The notes: generated by a model from the sequence alone, not told the origin. A stretch of 38,496 bases of DNA from Gammaproteobacteria bacterium (GCA_023381645.1 JAMCRJ010000031.1:1-38496); one strand, 5' to 3'; positions 18,644 to 26,776 are shown, numbered from the stretch's first letter. Program-made: numbers and translations.

Positions 18644-19191
18644 CAGCCGTCCTCCGGCAAAACAAAAATACCCGGCGCATTCCGCCCCAGGCCGCGGGCA
18701 TCCAGCCCGTAACCAAACACAAAGCGGTCCGGCACTTCCAGCCCCACATAGTCCACCCGTACATCGATGGCGCGGGAACGGACTTTTCGCACCATCACCG
18801 CCGTATGAACGGCGGCAGCACCCTCCGCCATGCAATATTCCTGCAAAGCTTGCAGGGTCACGCCCTCGTCAAGGATATCGTCCACCAGCAAAACCACCGC
18901 ACCTGCCAGTGATTCTTTGGGGCGCGTACGCCACTGCAAGGCACCGCCACTGGTTTCGGCACCATAGCGACCGACTTGTACACAATCGAGCACCAGGGGA
19001 AAACGCAGATGCGGCATCAACTGGCCGACCACCACGACGGCACCCGTCAGCACGCAAAGCAATACCACCGGACGATGCGGCGTCAGATGTTCCATCTCTT
19101 CATTAATGGCAACGGCCATCCGCTGGATGGCCGTCTCCACCTCTTCCGCGCTAAACAGATGCTCAGCGGGCCCTAAATGGGTAGGTGTCAT
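18643..19191 (-). CDS. hpt: Hypoxanthine-guanine phosphoribosyltransferase
   Basis: Purine salvage: hypoxanthine (or guanine) plus PRPP gives IMP (or GMP). From the ATG at 19191 it has 182 residues. The PRPP-binding loop VVLLVDDILDEGVTL is at 99-113, with the two adjacent Asp residues of the type I PRTase signature. LLCVLTGAVVVVGQL (about 44-58) supplies the first conserved loop, and YVGLEVPDRFVFGYGLD near the C terminus is the base-binding hood. An upstream in-frame extension of 22 codons overlaps the DsrE-like gene and is rejected. It lies seven bases downstream of that gene and overlaps the MTIP gene by one base, so the three form an operon. Confidence 0.9.
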   Translation of the reverse strand: MTPTHLGPAEHLFSAEEVETAIQRMAVAINEEMEHLTPHRPVVLLCVLTGAVVVVGQLMPHLRFPLVLDCVQVGRYGAETSGGALQWRTRPKESLAGAVVLLVDDILDEGVTLQALQEYCMAEGAAAVHTAVMVRKVRSRAIDVRVDYVGLEVPDRFVFGYGLDARGLGRNAPGIFVLPEDG

Positions 19192-19198
19192 AATGGCA

Positions 19199-19576
19199 CT
19201 AGTAGGTAAAGGTGACCACGTTGTCATCCATGGCCTGCTCGATGACATAAGCGCCACCGACGATGTCCTGAATTTCGGGAATCAGGTCTTCCTTGGTGCA
19301 TTCCCACAACTCAAGGGTCGGGGTGCAGACAAAGAACTTCACGCCTGCCTCATGGGCGTCCTTGATAAAATCGTAGACACTCTTGGGGCTGCCTGGCATA
19401 ACAAACATTTTCTCCGCAACACCCTTCTTGGCCAGCTCGCCGGCGCGGGCGGTCAGTACAACTTCGACCTCAAAATCCATCGCGGCAGCCACCGTCGCCT
19501 GAAAAAAGGGCGCACCCAACTCCTGGGGATTGGAGGGATCAGTGTTTACCATAACCATCAGTAATTTATCTGCCAT
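19199..19576 (-). CDS. DsrE-family sulfur-carrier-like protein
   Basis: Small soluble protein (125 residues) of the DsrE/DsrF-like fold, a group that includes sulfurtransferases such as TusD/DsrE and so-called peroxiredoxin-like proteins. The N terminus KLLMVMVNTDP is the first beta strand, and KFFVCTPTLELWECT carries two cysteines, Cys84 and Cys93; Cys84 falls at the usual active-site position before the loop. The partner TusE/DsrC or TusA proteins are not in the window. The ribosome-binding site (AAGGAGATATAC directly before the ATG) is exceptionally good, suggesting high expression. It leads the operon with hpt and MTIP. The biochemical role is not shown by sequence: sulfur relay or thiol redox function are both possible. 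Confidence 0.75.
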   Translation of the reverse strand: MADKLLMVMVNTDPSNPQELGAPFFQATVAAAMDFEVEVVLTARAGELAKKGVAEKMFVMPGSPKSVYDFIKDAHEAGVKFFVCTPTLELWECTKEDLIPEIQDIVGGAYVIEQAMDDNVVTFTY

Positions 19577-19588
19577 GTATATCTCCTT
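19577..19588 (-). promoter_or_regulatory. Unusually strong ribosome-binding site of the DsrE-like gene
   Basis: On the minus strand AAGGAGATATAC runs directly into the ATG, giving a near-perfect anti-16S match with an optimal A-rich spacer. It resembles the phage T7 gene 10 site used in expression vectors, but the flanking DNA is ordinary chromosome. Confidence 0.85.
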
Positions 19589-19657
19589 GTGAAATTCGGC
19601 CCGCCCATCATAGCCGTCCCGATCCGGCGCCGCGCCATGAAATGATTGATTACACCA

Positions 19658-19691
19658 TAAAAAGTCGTAAGGCCCCCGCAGGGGGCCTTAG
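19658..19691 (-). terminator. Rho-independent terminator of the YtxH-like gene
   Basis: On the minus strand the inverted repeat TAAGGCCCCC / GGGGGCCTTA (10-base arms, loop TGC, 19669-19691) is followed by ACGACTTTTT, a T run at 19659-19663. The TAA stop codon of the YtxH-like gene is the first three bases of the left arm, so the terminator begins inside the gene's end. Confidence 0.88.
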
Positions 19692-20044
19692 TGGTCGATT
19701 TCCTGCACCTCGACACGGCGCGCCCGGCTGGCCCGGGTCAGGATATCCCGCTCCTCAGCCAATGCGCGCTTGGCCACCTGAATGGCTTCCTGCAGATCCT
19801 GGCGTTTGGACTCGACCAAGTCACCGCCCACATCCATCAGACGTGCGGTTTTTTCCTGGATTTCGTCAATGAGCACACCGATGCGTTCTTCCGCCAGAGA
19901 CTCCATATTGCGCAGACGATCACGGCCTTTGTCGACCGCGCGCCGCAATTCCTGGCGCGTCTCTGCGCCGCTGGCCGGGGCCAGCAGCAGGGCACCAACT
20001 GCGCCAACCAGCACTCCGATAACAAAGCCTTCCGCGTTCTTCAT
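19688..20044 (-). CDS. YtxH-domain small protein with N-terminal membrane segment
   Basis: Protein of 118 residues from the ATG at 20044. The N-terminal GFVIGVLVGAVGALLLAPASGAETRQELR is the YtxH (gas-vesicle-like) signature: one Gly-rich membrane segment followed by the conserved AP.SG.ETR motif. The rest (about 35-115) is a highly charged amphipathic coiled coil. Family members are linked to envelope and general stress, but no biochemical activity is established. AGGAGACCACA precedes the ATG; an upstream extension of 25 codons is rejected. It lies 23 bases after the DUF948-like gene and is closed by a strong terminator, so the two form a two-gene operon that probably acts together at the inner membrane. 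Confidence 0.8.
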   Translation of the reverse strand: MKNAEGFVIGVLVGAVGALLLAPASGAETRQELRRAVDKGRDRLRNMESLAEERIGVLIDEIQEKTARLMDVGGDLVESKRQDLQEAIQVAKRALAEERDILTRASRARRVEVQEIDH

Positions 20045-20067
20045 TGTGGTCTCCTCACTGTTTCCAG

Positions 20068-20421
20068 CTAATGTTTCCGGGAAAAATAACGCCACCCTGT
20101 GCGTAGCGCATGATACCACAACCCCAGTTCCCGAACCGGACGAACCAGGGTATCCGCAGTATCCATGATCTCCACACTCAGATACCTGAGTGTGGAGTCC
20201 ACCCGATCCATCTGTACTCGCCCGGTCCGGGTCATATGTTTGATATCCGCCAGTGCCACCTTGGCATCAAATATCAGCGGTCCAATGTCTTGTTCAACCC
20301 TGGCCAGCAGCCTTTCCAGACGCAACTGGACTCGTATCAGCACGACCGCCGCCACCGTGATGACCAATAGAACCATGATCATGACAATGGCAATGATGGT
20401 TACCCCCGCACTGACAGTCAT
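20068..20421 (-). CDS. Small membrane-anchored protein (DUF948-like)
   Basis: Protein of 117 residues from the ATG at 20421, preceded by GGGAGGGAGG. Residues 3-30 are one strong membrane helix (VTIIAIVMIMVLLVITVAAVVLI). The rest is a charged helix (LRLERLLARVEQDIGPLIFDAKVALADI) of the kind found in DUF948 proteins, which frequently occur next to YtxH genes. The pairing with the YtxH-like gene supports the call, but the family assignment rests on topology and context, not on strongly diagnostic residues. The C terminus is basic (TGWRYFSRKH). A perfect 12-base inverted repeat lies inside the gene (20170-20197). The promoter is probably at 20523-20552. Confidence 0.65.
   Translation of the reverse strand: MTVSAGVTIIAIVMIMVLLVITVAAVVLIRVQLRLERLLARVEQDIGPLIFDAKVALADIKHMTRTGRVQMDRVDSTLRYLSVEIMDTADTLVRPVRELGLWYHALRTGWRYFSRKH
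20170..20197. repeat. Perfect 12-base inverted repeat inside the DUF948-like gene
   Basis: CTCCACACTCAG and its exact reverse complement CTGAGTGTGGAG are separated by four bases (20182-20185). In mRNA this makes a 12-pair stem with a 4-base loop, within codons for DSTLRYLSVE. No T run follows on either strand, so it is not a simple terminator. Confidence 0.9.
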
Positions 20422-20522
20422 CCTCCCTCCCCAAGCTTCCGGACACTGAAAGCCAATCCCATGAAATGCGGTGAAGGGCAACAATCCGCCACAACCCCGT
20501 GCCTATCACACTATCCGTTTCC

Positions 20523-20552
20523 ATTATAAGCCGCATCTGCGGCCTGGGTAAA
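20523..20552 (-). promoter_or_regulatory. Sigma-70 promoter for the DUF948-like/YtxH operon
   Basis: On the minus strand a perfect -10 TATAAT (20523-20528) lies 18 bases after TTTACC (20547-20552; four of six consensus positions). The spacer contains the small palindrome GCCGCAGATGCGGC. The leader to the ATG at 20421 would be about 95 bases. Confidence 0.6.
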
Positions 20553-20584
20553 ATCGCAGGCGCCGACGTGACGCGCAGGTTTCA

Positions 20585-21331
20585 TCAGAATGACAATACA
20601 TACCCCATCACGGCCAGTCCGACGACACCCAGCAGCCCGAGAGCCACCCTGCTCCAGGTCTGCCGCGCACCGGTCAGTCCGTAGTGTGGATGCCGGGAAT
20701 GATAAGTTCGCCAAACCCCCCAGAGCAGGCCCAGCCATAGTCCGGACAGCAACCATGCGCCGAGTACATCACTGGGCCAATGTACCCCCAGGATCAGGCG
20801 ACTCCAGGAGATAGCCGCCACCAATACTGCAAACGCCGTCACCAGCGCCAGACGCAGGCCTCGGTGCCGCAGCGTGGCAAGGAGGTAGAGGGCCAGCAGG
20901 CCGTAGACCACGACACTGAGGCTCACATGCCCGCTGGGAAACGCGGGTGACAACATTTCCGCCGTGGCCGGGGGACGAGCACGTGCGGTTGTCACTTTTA
21001 TCAGTTGAACGAGTACGGCCAATATCGCCGTGCCGGCTACCAGCAGGAAACCATCAAAGAAACGCCAGCTTGCGAAACAGGCAGCGGCCATCAGCGCCAG
21101 CAGCCAGGGCAGGAAATCCGGCCCGCCGAGCTGTGTCACCCTGGCCCAGAATGGTTGCCAACCAGGGGCCCCGGATTGCAGAATTGCTGTCTCCCAACGG
21201 GCGTCCAGCAGTGCTGCCCGATGCAGGAGCAGACCCGCCAGAAAATCTCCCGCGTAAAGCCAGAGTAACGCCGCCATCCCCACGGCGAGCAGCAATAAAG
21301 CCAGCAATTCCCAGCGTTGTGGTCCGCGCAA
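20585..21331 (-). CDS. PAP2-family membrane phosphatase
   Basis: Integral-membrane phosphatase of 248 residues with about six hydrophobic segments. All three PAP2 motifs are present: KVTTARARP (Lys112...Arg119-Pro120), PSGH at 132-135, and SRLILGVHWPSD (Ser177-Arg178...His184...Asp188). Such enzymes dephosphorylate phosphatidic acid, phosphatidylglycerol phosphate or undecaprenyl pyrophosphate; the substrate cannot be read from the sequence. The start is TTG at 21331, supported by GGGAGG overlapping the end of dgkA and a gap of only three bases, which indicates coupling to dgkA. A later ATG would remove the first membrane helix. The lipid kinase upstream suggests a kinase/phosphatase pair in lipid recycling. 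Confidence 0.88.
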   Translation of the reverse strand: MRGPQRWELLALLLLAVGMAALLWLYAGDFLAGLLLHRAALLDARWETAILQSGAPGWQPFWARVTQLGGPDFLPWLLALMAAACFASWRFFDGFLLVAGTAILAVLVQLIKVTTARARPPATAEMLSPAFPSGHVSLSVVVYGLLALYLLATLRHRGLRLALVTAFAVLVAAISWSRLILGVHWPSDVLGAWLLSGLWLGLLWGVWRTYHSRHPHYGLTGARQTWSRVALGLLGVVGLAVMGYVLSF

Positions 21332-21334
21332 CGG

Positions 21335-21700
21335 TCATCCTCCCGGGCGCAGGTACTGCCACAACAGCAGCGCGGCGATCAGTACTGCGGTGAAGCTCAG
21401 CACCAGTACCGCCGCCGCGCCGCAATCCTTCGCGCGCGCTACCAGGGGGTGATATTCCGGGCTTACGAGATCAGCGAGCGATTCTACGGCGCTGTTGAGC
21501 AATTCTGCCGCAAGCACCGCGCCCATGAGCAAAATGCCGACCCCCCACCAGAGGAGAGACGCCCCTGTCCAGTACAAAAGGATCACGCCCCCCACCACCG
21601 CCAGCAACTCGGTCCGGAAGCTGGCTTCCTCGCGGGCAGCGATCCACAACCCACGCCCCGCGAAAAGGGCGCGCCGCCACAAGGCGCTGTTTTTTTTCAC
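21335..21700 (-). CDS. dgkA: Diacylglycerol kinase (DgkA family)
   Basis: Small integral-membrane lipid kinase (121 residues, as in E. coli) with three membrane helices. The family core is intact: [15 protein letters not shown], with the catalytic Glu and Asn in helix 2, and [14 protein letters not shown] before helix 3; the N-terminal amphipathic [11 protein letters not shown] segment is also typical. It phosphorylates diacylglycerol (or undecaprenol in Gram-positive relatives). The start is GTG at 21700, which overlaps the radC stop (GTGA), and the gene is three bases upstream of the PAP2 gene. Three-gene operon radC-dgkA-PAP2. Confidence 0.93.
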   Translation of the reverse strand: MKKNSALWRRALFAGRGLWIAAREEASFRTELLAVVGGVILLYWTGASLLWWGVGILLMGAVLAAELLNSAVESLADLVSPEYHPLVARAKDCGAAAVLVLSFTAVLIAALLLWQYLRPGG

Positions 21701-22371
21701 CAGCCCCCCTCTTCACGCAAGGACAAGGGCTCACCATCACCGACAATGAAGTGGTCCAGCAAGCGCAGGTCCAGTAGTTGCATGGCTTGATCCAGACGCC
21801 GCGTCAGAGAAAGGTCTGCCGCGCTGGGTTCCGCCACACCGGAGGGATGGTTGTGCGCAACGATGAGCGCCGCCGCATTCAGCTCGAGGGCGCGCTTCAG
21901 CACTTCGCGAATGTGCACCGTAGCACCGTCGATGGTGCCGAGAAACATCTCCTCAAAACGTAACACCCGGTGCCGATTATCCAGAAAGATCACCGCAAAA
22001 ACCTCCCGGCAGCGGTCACGCAAAGTAGCAGACAGATACTGTCGCACCCGCAGCGGCGAATCAAGGCCGTCCCCACGTTGCCACTCCTCGGCAAGATGAC
22101 GCCTGCCCATTTCCAGCACCGCCTGCAGGAGGGCATATTTCGCGTCTCCGAGTCCTTTATGTACACAAAAATCATGATGGGAGGCAGTGAGCAATGCCCG
22201 CAAACTGCCAAAATTCAGCAGCAGCTCCCTAGCCAGATCCACCGCGCTTTTGCCCACCACCCCCACCCTGAGAAAAATCGCCAGCAATTCCGCATCAGAC
22301 AGCGTCGCGGCGCCTTTTTGCAATAATCTTTCCCGCGGACGCTCGTCCATCGGCCAATCAGTGATGGCCAT
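21697..22371 (-). CDS. radC: RadC-family JAB/MPN+ domain protein
   Basis: Protein of 224 residues with the RadC layout: an N-terminal helix-hairpin-helix-like region (about 1-95; [26 protein letters not shown]) and a C-terminal JAB metalloprotease-like domain. The zinc-site motif HNHPSG (His173, His175) with Asp186 eleven residues further on is complete. The historical DNA-repair label for RadC has been withdrawn; the true role is unknown, though the domain is predicted to be a peptidase-like or nuclease-like enzyme. AAGGAGG lies eight bases before the ATG. Divergent from coaBC with only 32 bases between start codons, a pairing common in proteobacteria. Confidence 0.92.
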   Translation of the reverse strand: MAITDWPMDERPRERLLQKGAATLSDAELLAIFLRVGVVGKSAVDLARELLLNFGSLRALLTASHHDFCVHKGLGDAKYALLQAVLEMGRRHLAEEWQRGDGLDSPLRVRQYLSATLRDRCREVFAVIFLDNRHRVLRFEEMFLGTIDGATVHIREVLKRALELNAAALIVAHNHPSGVAEPSAADLSLTRRLDQAMQLLDLRLLDHFIVGDGEPLSLREEGGW

Positions 22372-22403
22372 ACGCTCCCTCCTTCCCTTACACTGGGAAT
22401 GTG

Positions 22404-23660
22404 ATGACTGATAGCGTATTCAACACGACGGAGCCCCTCGCTGGCAAACGGATTCTTTTGGGCGTGGGCGGCAGTATTGCCGCCTACAAAAGCCCGGAAA
22501 TCGTGCGCGCCCTGCGCCAGGCCGGTGTAGAACTGCGTGTCGTCATGACACGCAGCGCAGCACAGTTTGTGGCCCCGCTGACCTTGCAGGCCTTGAGCGG
22601 CGAGCCCGTGCGTAGCGATCTCTTTGCCGCCACCGAAGAGGCTGCCATGAGCCACATCCGTCTGGCCCGCTGGGCGGACGCCCTCCTGATCGCGCCCATC
22701 TCCGCCAATGGAATGGCCCGTCTCGCTCAAGGTCTGGCGGACGACCTCCTCGGCACCATTGTTCTCGCCAGTCGTGTGCCACTTTTTCTCGCACCCGCGA
22801 TGAACAGTACCATGTGGATGCACCCCGCGACTCAACGCAACCTTGCACAGCTTCAGGCGGACGGCGCCCACTTACTGGGCCCCGACAGCGGCAGTCTCGC
22901 GTGCGGCGAGGACGGCGCTGGACGATTGTTGGCGCCCGACCGGCTGGTGGGCGAACTACGTCTGGCTCTGGCCGAGAAAACCCTGCGCGGCCAACGTGTC
23001 CTCATTACCGCCGGCCCGACCTGGGAGGCAATCGATCCGGCAAGAGGTCTCAGCAACCGGGCGAGTGGCCGCCAGGGCTTCGCCCTCTCCCAGGCCTGTG
23101 CAGAAGCGGGAGCGGAGGTACTACTGATTACCGGGCCCACCCATGAACAAACCCCGCCGGGAGTAAGCCGCCTGGACGTCATCTCGGCGCGGGATATGCT
23201 CACGGCCTGCCTGCAGGCCCTGGACCGACCGACGGATATATTTATCGCCAACGCTGCCGTGGCCGACCACAGACCGAGCCGGTTCAGCGCCCAGAAGCTG
23301 AGCAAAACCGCCATAGCCAATCCCCTGCCCCTCAGCATCAATCCCGATATCGTCAGTGCTGTACATCGAGATTCCCGGCGACCACGCTATATCGTCGCCT
23401 TTGCAGCCGAGACCCATAATCACCTCGCCGCTGCGGGTGCCAAGGCGCAGCGCAAGGGCGCGGACGTCATCGTAGTCAATGATATCCATTCTGCCGAGCT
23501 GGGGATGGGGGCTACGGACAATGCCTGCAGCATCCTGCAGGGTGAACGGGTGCTGCATATCCCGCGCTGCAGCAAAATCGATCTGGCACGCCACCTGGTG
23601 CGTCACCTCAGTAGTTTTATTTCACTGCCTGGCACGGAGATGGAAGACCTTCATGAATAA
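22404..23660 (+). CDS. coaBC: Bifunctional phosphopantothenoylcysteine decarboxylase/synthetase
   Basis: Two steps of coenzyme A synthesis: CTP-dependent joining of phosphopantothenate and cysteine (CoaB), and FMN-dependent decarboxylation (CoaC). From the ATG at 22404 (a GTG one codon earlier is also in frame) it has 418 residues. CoaC, residues about 15-185: [11 protein letters not shown] flavin site, catalytic His84 in [20 protein letters not shown] at 131-134, and Cys167 in [11 protein letters not shown]. CoaB, about 195-418: [22 protein letters not shown] and the KLSK site replacing the more usual KIKK. dut overlaps its end by 8 bases. Confidence 0.95.
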   Translation: MTDSVFNTTEPLAGKRILLGVGGSIAAYKSPEIVRALRQAGVELRVVMTRSAAQFVAPLTLQALSGEPVRSDLFAATEEAAMSHIRLARWADALLIAPISANGMARLAQGLADDLLGTIVLASRVPLFLAPAMNSTMWMHPATQRNLAQLQADGAHLLGPDSGSLACGEDGAGRLLAPDRLVGELRLALAEKTLRGQRVLITAGPTWEAIDPARGLSNRASGRQGFALSQACAEAGAEVLLITGPTHEQTPPGVSRLDVISARDMLTACLQALDRPTDIFIANAAVADHRPSRFSAQKLSKTAIANPLPLSINPDIVSAVHRDSRRPRYIVAFAAETHNHLAAAGAKAQRKGADVIVVNDIHSAELGMGATDNACSILQGERVLHIPRCSKIDLARHLVRHLSSFISLPGTEMEDLHE

Positions 23661-24105
23661 CCTGCAAATTCGCATCCTTGATCGGCGTATCGGCCAGGAT
23701 TGGCCCCTTCCCCATTACGCCAGCGCCGACTCTGCTGGTATGGACCTGCGTGCCTGTCTGGACGCCCCGCTGCGAATGGCTCCCGGACAGGCCGAACTCG
23801 TCTCCGCCGGGTTTGCCATGCATATCGGCAACCCTCAGGTTACAGCGCTGTTGCTGCCACGCTCCGGTCTGGGGCACCGCGGCTTGGTGCTGGGCAACCT
23901 AGTCGGTCTCATCGATGCGGATTACCAAGGGCCGCTGAAGATGTCCCTGTGGAATCGCGGCAGCGCAGAAATAGTCATCGAACCGGGTGAGCGCGTCGCG
24001 CAACTGGTGCTGGTGCCGGTTATCCGTCCCGCCATTACGGTGGTGGACCATTTTGCAGCCAGCGCACGGGGTGCTTCCGGATTTGGCAGCACCGGACGAC
24101 AATAA
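23653..24105 (+). CDS. dut: dUTP pyrophosphatase
   Basis: Hydrolyses dUTP to dUMP and pyrophosphate, keeping uracil out of DNA and feeding dTMP synthesis; a cytoplasmic trimer. From the ATG at 23653 it has 150 residues (E. coli 151). All five dUTPase motifs are seen: [26 protein letters not shown] with the catalytic region, [33 protein letters not shown] and the glycine-rich C-terminal arm [11 protein letters not shown]. The frame is open 58 codons upstream inside coaBC; that extension is rejected. The coaBC-dut pairing (8-base overlap) is widespread in proteobacteria. A strong terminator lies 115 bases downstream. Confidence 0.97.
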   Translation: MNNLQIRILDRRIGQDWPLPHYASADSAGMDLRACLDAPLRMAPGQAELVSAGFAMHIGNPQVTALLLPRSGLGHRGLVLGNLVGLIDADYQGPLKMSLWNRGSAEIVIEPGERVAQLVLVPVIRPAITVVDHFAASARGASGFGSTGRQ

Positions 24106-24219
24106 CAGGCAGGTACGCTCCCATCGCTGCCGCCGTGGCCTACTGGTGCATGTACCCCGAAGCCTCGGGCTGGGAGGTGACCAGGTTAGCGAACGCATAG
24201 GGGCATGGCGACCTGAACA

Positions 24220-24253
24220 AAAAAACCGGCCACGAACGACGGGCCGGTTTTTT
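24220..24253. terminator. Bidirectional terminator between dut and the ribosomal cluster
   Basis: AAAAAACCGGCC (24220-24231) and its exact reverse complement GGCCGGTTTTTT (24242-24253) flank a 10-base loop. The GC stem with T runs on both strands ends the plus-strand coaBC-dut operon and the minus-strand ribosomal operon after rplQ. 24106-24219 before it holds no gene or site I can support. Confidence 0.93.
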
Positions 24254-24270
24254 GGTCACCATACACAGAA

Positions 24271-24645
24271 TTATTCGGCGGCTGCCGTTTGCCGGTCTAC
24301 AAGCTCAACAATAGCCAAGGGCGCATTATCACCGGACCGAAAACCGTATTTGACGATACGCAAATAACCACCTGGACGCGCCAGGTAGTGCGGGCCAAGG
24401 TCATCAAACAATTTAACCACTGCCTGCCGGTCGCGCAGACGAGAAAATGCCAGACGCCGTTTTGCGACGGTCGCCTCCTTCGCAAGGGTGATCATGGGTT
24501 CGGCAAAGCGCCGCAACTCCTTGGCTTTCGGCAAGGTAGTAACTATCCGCTCATGATGAAACAACGACACCATCATGTTGGCAAACATGGCCTGTCGATG
24601 ACTGCTATTACGATTTAACTGCTTACCACTTTTACGATGACGCAT
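24271..24645 (-). CDS. rplQ: 50S ribosomal protein L17
   Basis: Large-subunit protein near the exit-tunnel surface. The 124 residues (E. coli 127) begin [20 protein letters not shown], the nearly invariant L17 opening, and continue with [20 protein letters not shown] and ending with an acidic/alanine tail. It is the last gene of the alpha operon, 29 bases after rpoA and 17 bases before the bidirectional terminator. GAGG about 13 bases before the ATG serves as ribosome-binding site. Confidence 0.98.
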   Translation of the reverse strand: MRHRKSGKQLNRNSSHRQAMFANMMVSLFHHERIVTTLPKAKELRRFAEPMITLAKEATVAKRRLAFSRLRDRQAVVKLFDDLGPHYLARPGGYLRIVKYGFRSGDNAPLAIVELVDRQTAAAE

Positions 24646-24674
24646 GACACCATTCCTCTACATAATTTCTAACG

Positions 24675-25694
24675 TTAGCCGATGACCGAGTCCGTATCGG
24701 CCGCCCGCCCAGGCACCGGCGGCAGATTTTCCGGCGGCCAGTTGTCGAGTCGCATCCCCAACGTCAGGCCATGCGCCACCAAAACTTCCTTTATCTCATT
24801 GAGCGACTTGCGTCCCAGATTAGGCGCCTTTAAAAGTTCCTGCTCCGATTTCTGCACTAAATCGCCGATATAAAAAATGTCCTCAGCCTTCAAGCAGTTC
24901 GCCGACCGCACCGTGAGTTCCAGATCATCGACCGGACGAATCAACAGAGGCGCAAGGCTCTGATTGACCTGCACTTGCGATGCCTCGGGTATTTCCCCGG
25001 TTTCCGCACCCGCCAGCACGCCAAGTTGACTGCGAAAAATGCGGGACGCCTCCTGCACCGCCCAGACCGGATCCACCACGCCATTGGTTTCGACATCCAG
25101 TATCAGACGATCCAGGTCGGTACGTTGCTCTACCCGGGCATTTTCCACCAGATAGCTCACCCGCAGCACCGGGCTAAAACTCGCATCCAGAGCCATCACA
25201 CCGATACGCTTTTCATGCGACTGGCGTCGCGTGGCAGCCGCATCATAACCACGTCCTTCGTCAATACGCAAACGGAGTACCAGTTCGACATCGCGGGTCA
25301 GCGTTGCGATTACCTGCTCGGGATTGGCCACTTCGATACCATGTTCCGATACGATATCGGCCCCTGTCATCTGGCCGGGGCCACGCTTACGCAGTGTAAC
25401 CACCGCATCTCCGCGTCCGTGTGCGCGTACCGCCAGCATCTTCAAGTTGAGCAGGATATCCACCACGTCTTCCTGCACGCCCTCGATGCTGGAGTACTCA
25501 TGCAACACCCCTTCAATCTCCACCTCGGTAACCGCCGCACCTTTGAGAGACGACAACAACACCCGGCGCAACCCACTACCCAGAGTGTGGCCAAAACCAC
25601 GCTCCAAGGGCCCAAGGGCCATACGTGCACGGCGTGCTGAAATCACTTCCACGTCAACGCCCTGCGGGCGCAACAGATCTCCAACCTCAGTCAT
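24675..25694 (-). CDS. rpoA: RNA polymerase alpha subunit
   Basis: Alpha subunit, which nucleates polymerase assembly and contacts UP elements and activators. The product has 339 residues (E. coli 329). The N-terminal dimerisation domain shows [22 protein letters not shown] at 28-49 and the EGV-DV segment ([16 protein letters not shown]); a flexible linker around 230-250 follows. The C-terminal domain has [19 protein letters not shown] with the DNA-contacting Arg263 and [27 protein letters not shown] precedes the ATG. It lies 22 bases after rpsD. Confidence 0.99.
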   Translation of the reverse strand: MTEVGDLLRPQGVDVEVISARRARMALGPLERGFGHTLGSGLRRVLLSSLKGAAVTEVEIEGVLHEYSSIEGVQEDVVDILLNLKMLAVRAHGRGDAVVTLRKRGPGQMTGADIVSEHGIEVANPEQVIATLTRDVELVLRLRIDEGRGYDAAATRRQSHEKRIGVMALDASFSPVLRVSYLVENARVEQRTDLDRLILDVETNGVVDPVWAVQEASRIFRSQLGVLAGAETGEIPEASQVQVNQSLAPLLIRPVDDLELTVRSANCLKAEDIFYIGDLVQKSEQELLKAPNLGRKSLNEIKEVLVAHGLTLGMRLDNWPPENLPPVPGRAADTDSVIG

Positions 25695-25716
25695 AAGCGT
25701 TCCTCAACCCCCGGTC

Positions 25717-26343
25717 TTACTTAGAGTACAACTCCACGACGACCTGTTCGTTCAAATCCGGGGCCATATCTTCTCGCACCGGCACGGCTTTGATGGTCGC
25801 CTTAAGTTCGGTAGTGTCCATGCTCACCCACTCCGGGAAACCACGACCTGCTGTAGCTTCAACCGACGCGGCAATACGGATATGCGTCCGGGCAGCCTCA
25901 GCAACGCTCACAACATCCCCGGCACGTACCTGGTAAGACGGAATATCCACACGTCGTCCATTAACCAGAATGTGACCATGACGAACGACCTGGCGCGCCT
26001 CCGCACGAGACGCGCCGAAACCCAAGCGATAGGCAACATTGTCGAGACGCAGTTCGAGGAATCGAAGCAACGCCTCACCGGTGACACCGCGTGCCTGACT
26101 CGCCCGCTGGAAATATCGCCGAAACTGCCCCTCCAACACGCCGTATATGCGTCGGATTTTCTGCTTCTCACGCAACTGCCCACCGTACTCGCTGACACGT
26201 CCCCGCCGCTGGCCATGCTGCCCAGGGGCATAGGCCCGTATACTCACTGGACATTTATCAGAAAAGCACTTCTCACCCTTGAGAAACAACTTTCCGCCTT
26301 CGCGCCGACACAAACGACAACTCGGACCCGTATATTTAGCCAC
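25717..26343 (-). CDS. rpsD: 30S ribosomal protein S4 (zinc-binding type)
   Basis: Primary 16S rRNA binder and, in enteric bacteria, translational repressor of the alpha operon. It has 208 residues from the GTG at 26343. That start (reading MAKYTGPSCRLCRREG) is chosen over a TTG two codons upstream because GGAGG is seven bases before the GTG but abuts the TTG. Near the N terminus four cysteines (CRLC...C...C, about 10-31) form the zinc site of the C+ S4 type, which E. coli S4 lacks. APGQHGQRRGRVSEYG and the S4 RNA-binding domain follow (LELRLDNVAYRLGFGASRAEAR). Located between rpsK and rpoA, the proteobacterial position. Confidence 0.98.
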   Translation of the reverse strand: MAKYTGPSCRLCRREGGKLFLKGEKCFSDKCPVSIRAYAPGQHGQRRGRVSEYGGQLREKQKIRRIYGVLEGQFRRYFQRASQARGVTGEALLRFLELRLDNVAYRLGFGASRAEARQVVRHGHILVNGRRVDIPSYQVRAGDVVSVAEAARTHIRIAASVEATAGRGFPEWVSMDTTELKATIKAVPVREDMAPDLNEQVVVELYSK

Positions 26344-26363
26344 AGACAACCTCCACCTAAAAA

Positions 26364-26759
26364 TTAAACACGCCGCTTTTTAGGCGGACGGCATCCGTTA
26401 TGAGGAATCGGCGTCACATCGCGGATACTCGCGATACGGAAGCCAATGGAATGAAGCGCACGCACAGTGCTCTCGCGTCCAGGCCCCGGCCCCCGGACTT
26501 CGACATCCAGGTTCTTTACACCAAATTCCTGAGCTTTTTTACCCGCGTTTTCAGCGGCCACCTGAGCAGCAAAAGGTGTACTTTTGCGCGAGCCCCGAAA
26601 TCCCGATCCACCGGAGCTGGCCCAAGTCAGCACATTACCCTGACGATCGCTGATGGTGATAATCGTGTTGTTGAAAGATGCGTAAATGTGAGCGACGCCA
26701 TCCAGGACATTTTTCTTGACCTTCTTTCGCACACGAGTGTTCGTTTGAGTTTTTGCCAT
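26364..26759 (-). CDS. rpsK: 30S ribosomal protein S11
   Basis: Small-subunit platform protein that contacts the 3' end of 16S rRNA and the Shine-Dalgarno helix. It has 131 residues (E. coli 129). A lysine-rich N-terminal tail (KKVKKNV) precedes the core [38 protein letters not shown] and the C-terminal [19 protein letters not shown], all near-invariant. It lies 17 bases after rpsM and 20 before rpsD. Confidence 0.99.
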   Translation of the reverse strand: MAKTQTNTRVRKKVKKNVLDGVAHIYASFNNTIITISDRQGNVLTWASSGGSGFRGSRKSTPFAAQVAAENAGKKAQEFGVKNLDVEVRGPGPGRESTVRALHSIGFRIASIRDVTPIPHNGCRPPKKRRV

Positions 26760-26776
26760 TTCTGGAATCTTCCTGC

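Noticed and set aside
19577..19588. Possible cloning-vector contamination suggested by the T7-like ribosome-binding site.
   Set aside because: The flanking bases on both sides are normal chromosomal genes with the same composition, and no other vector sequence is seen. Chance or natural selection for a strong site is enough.
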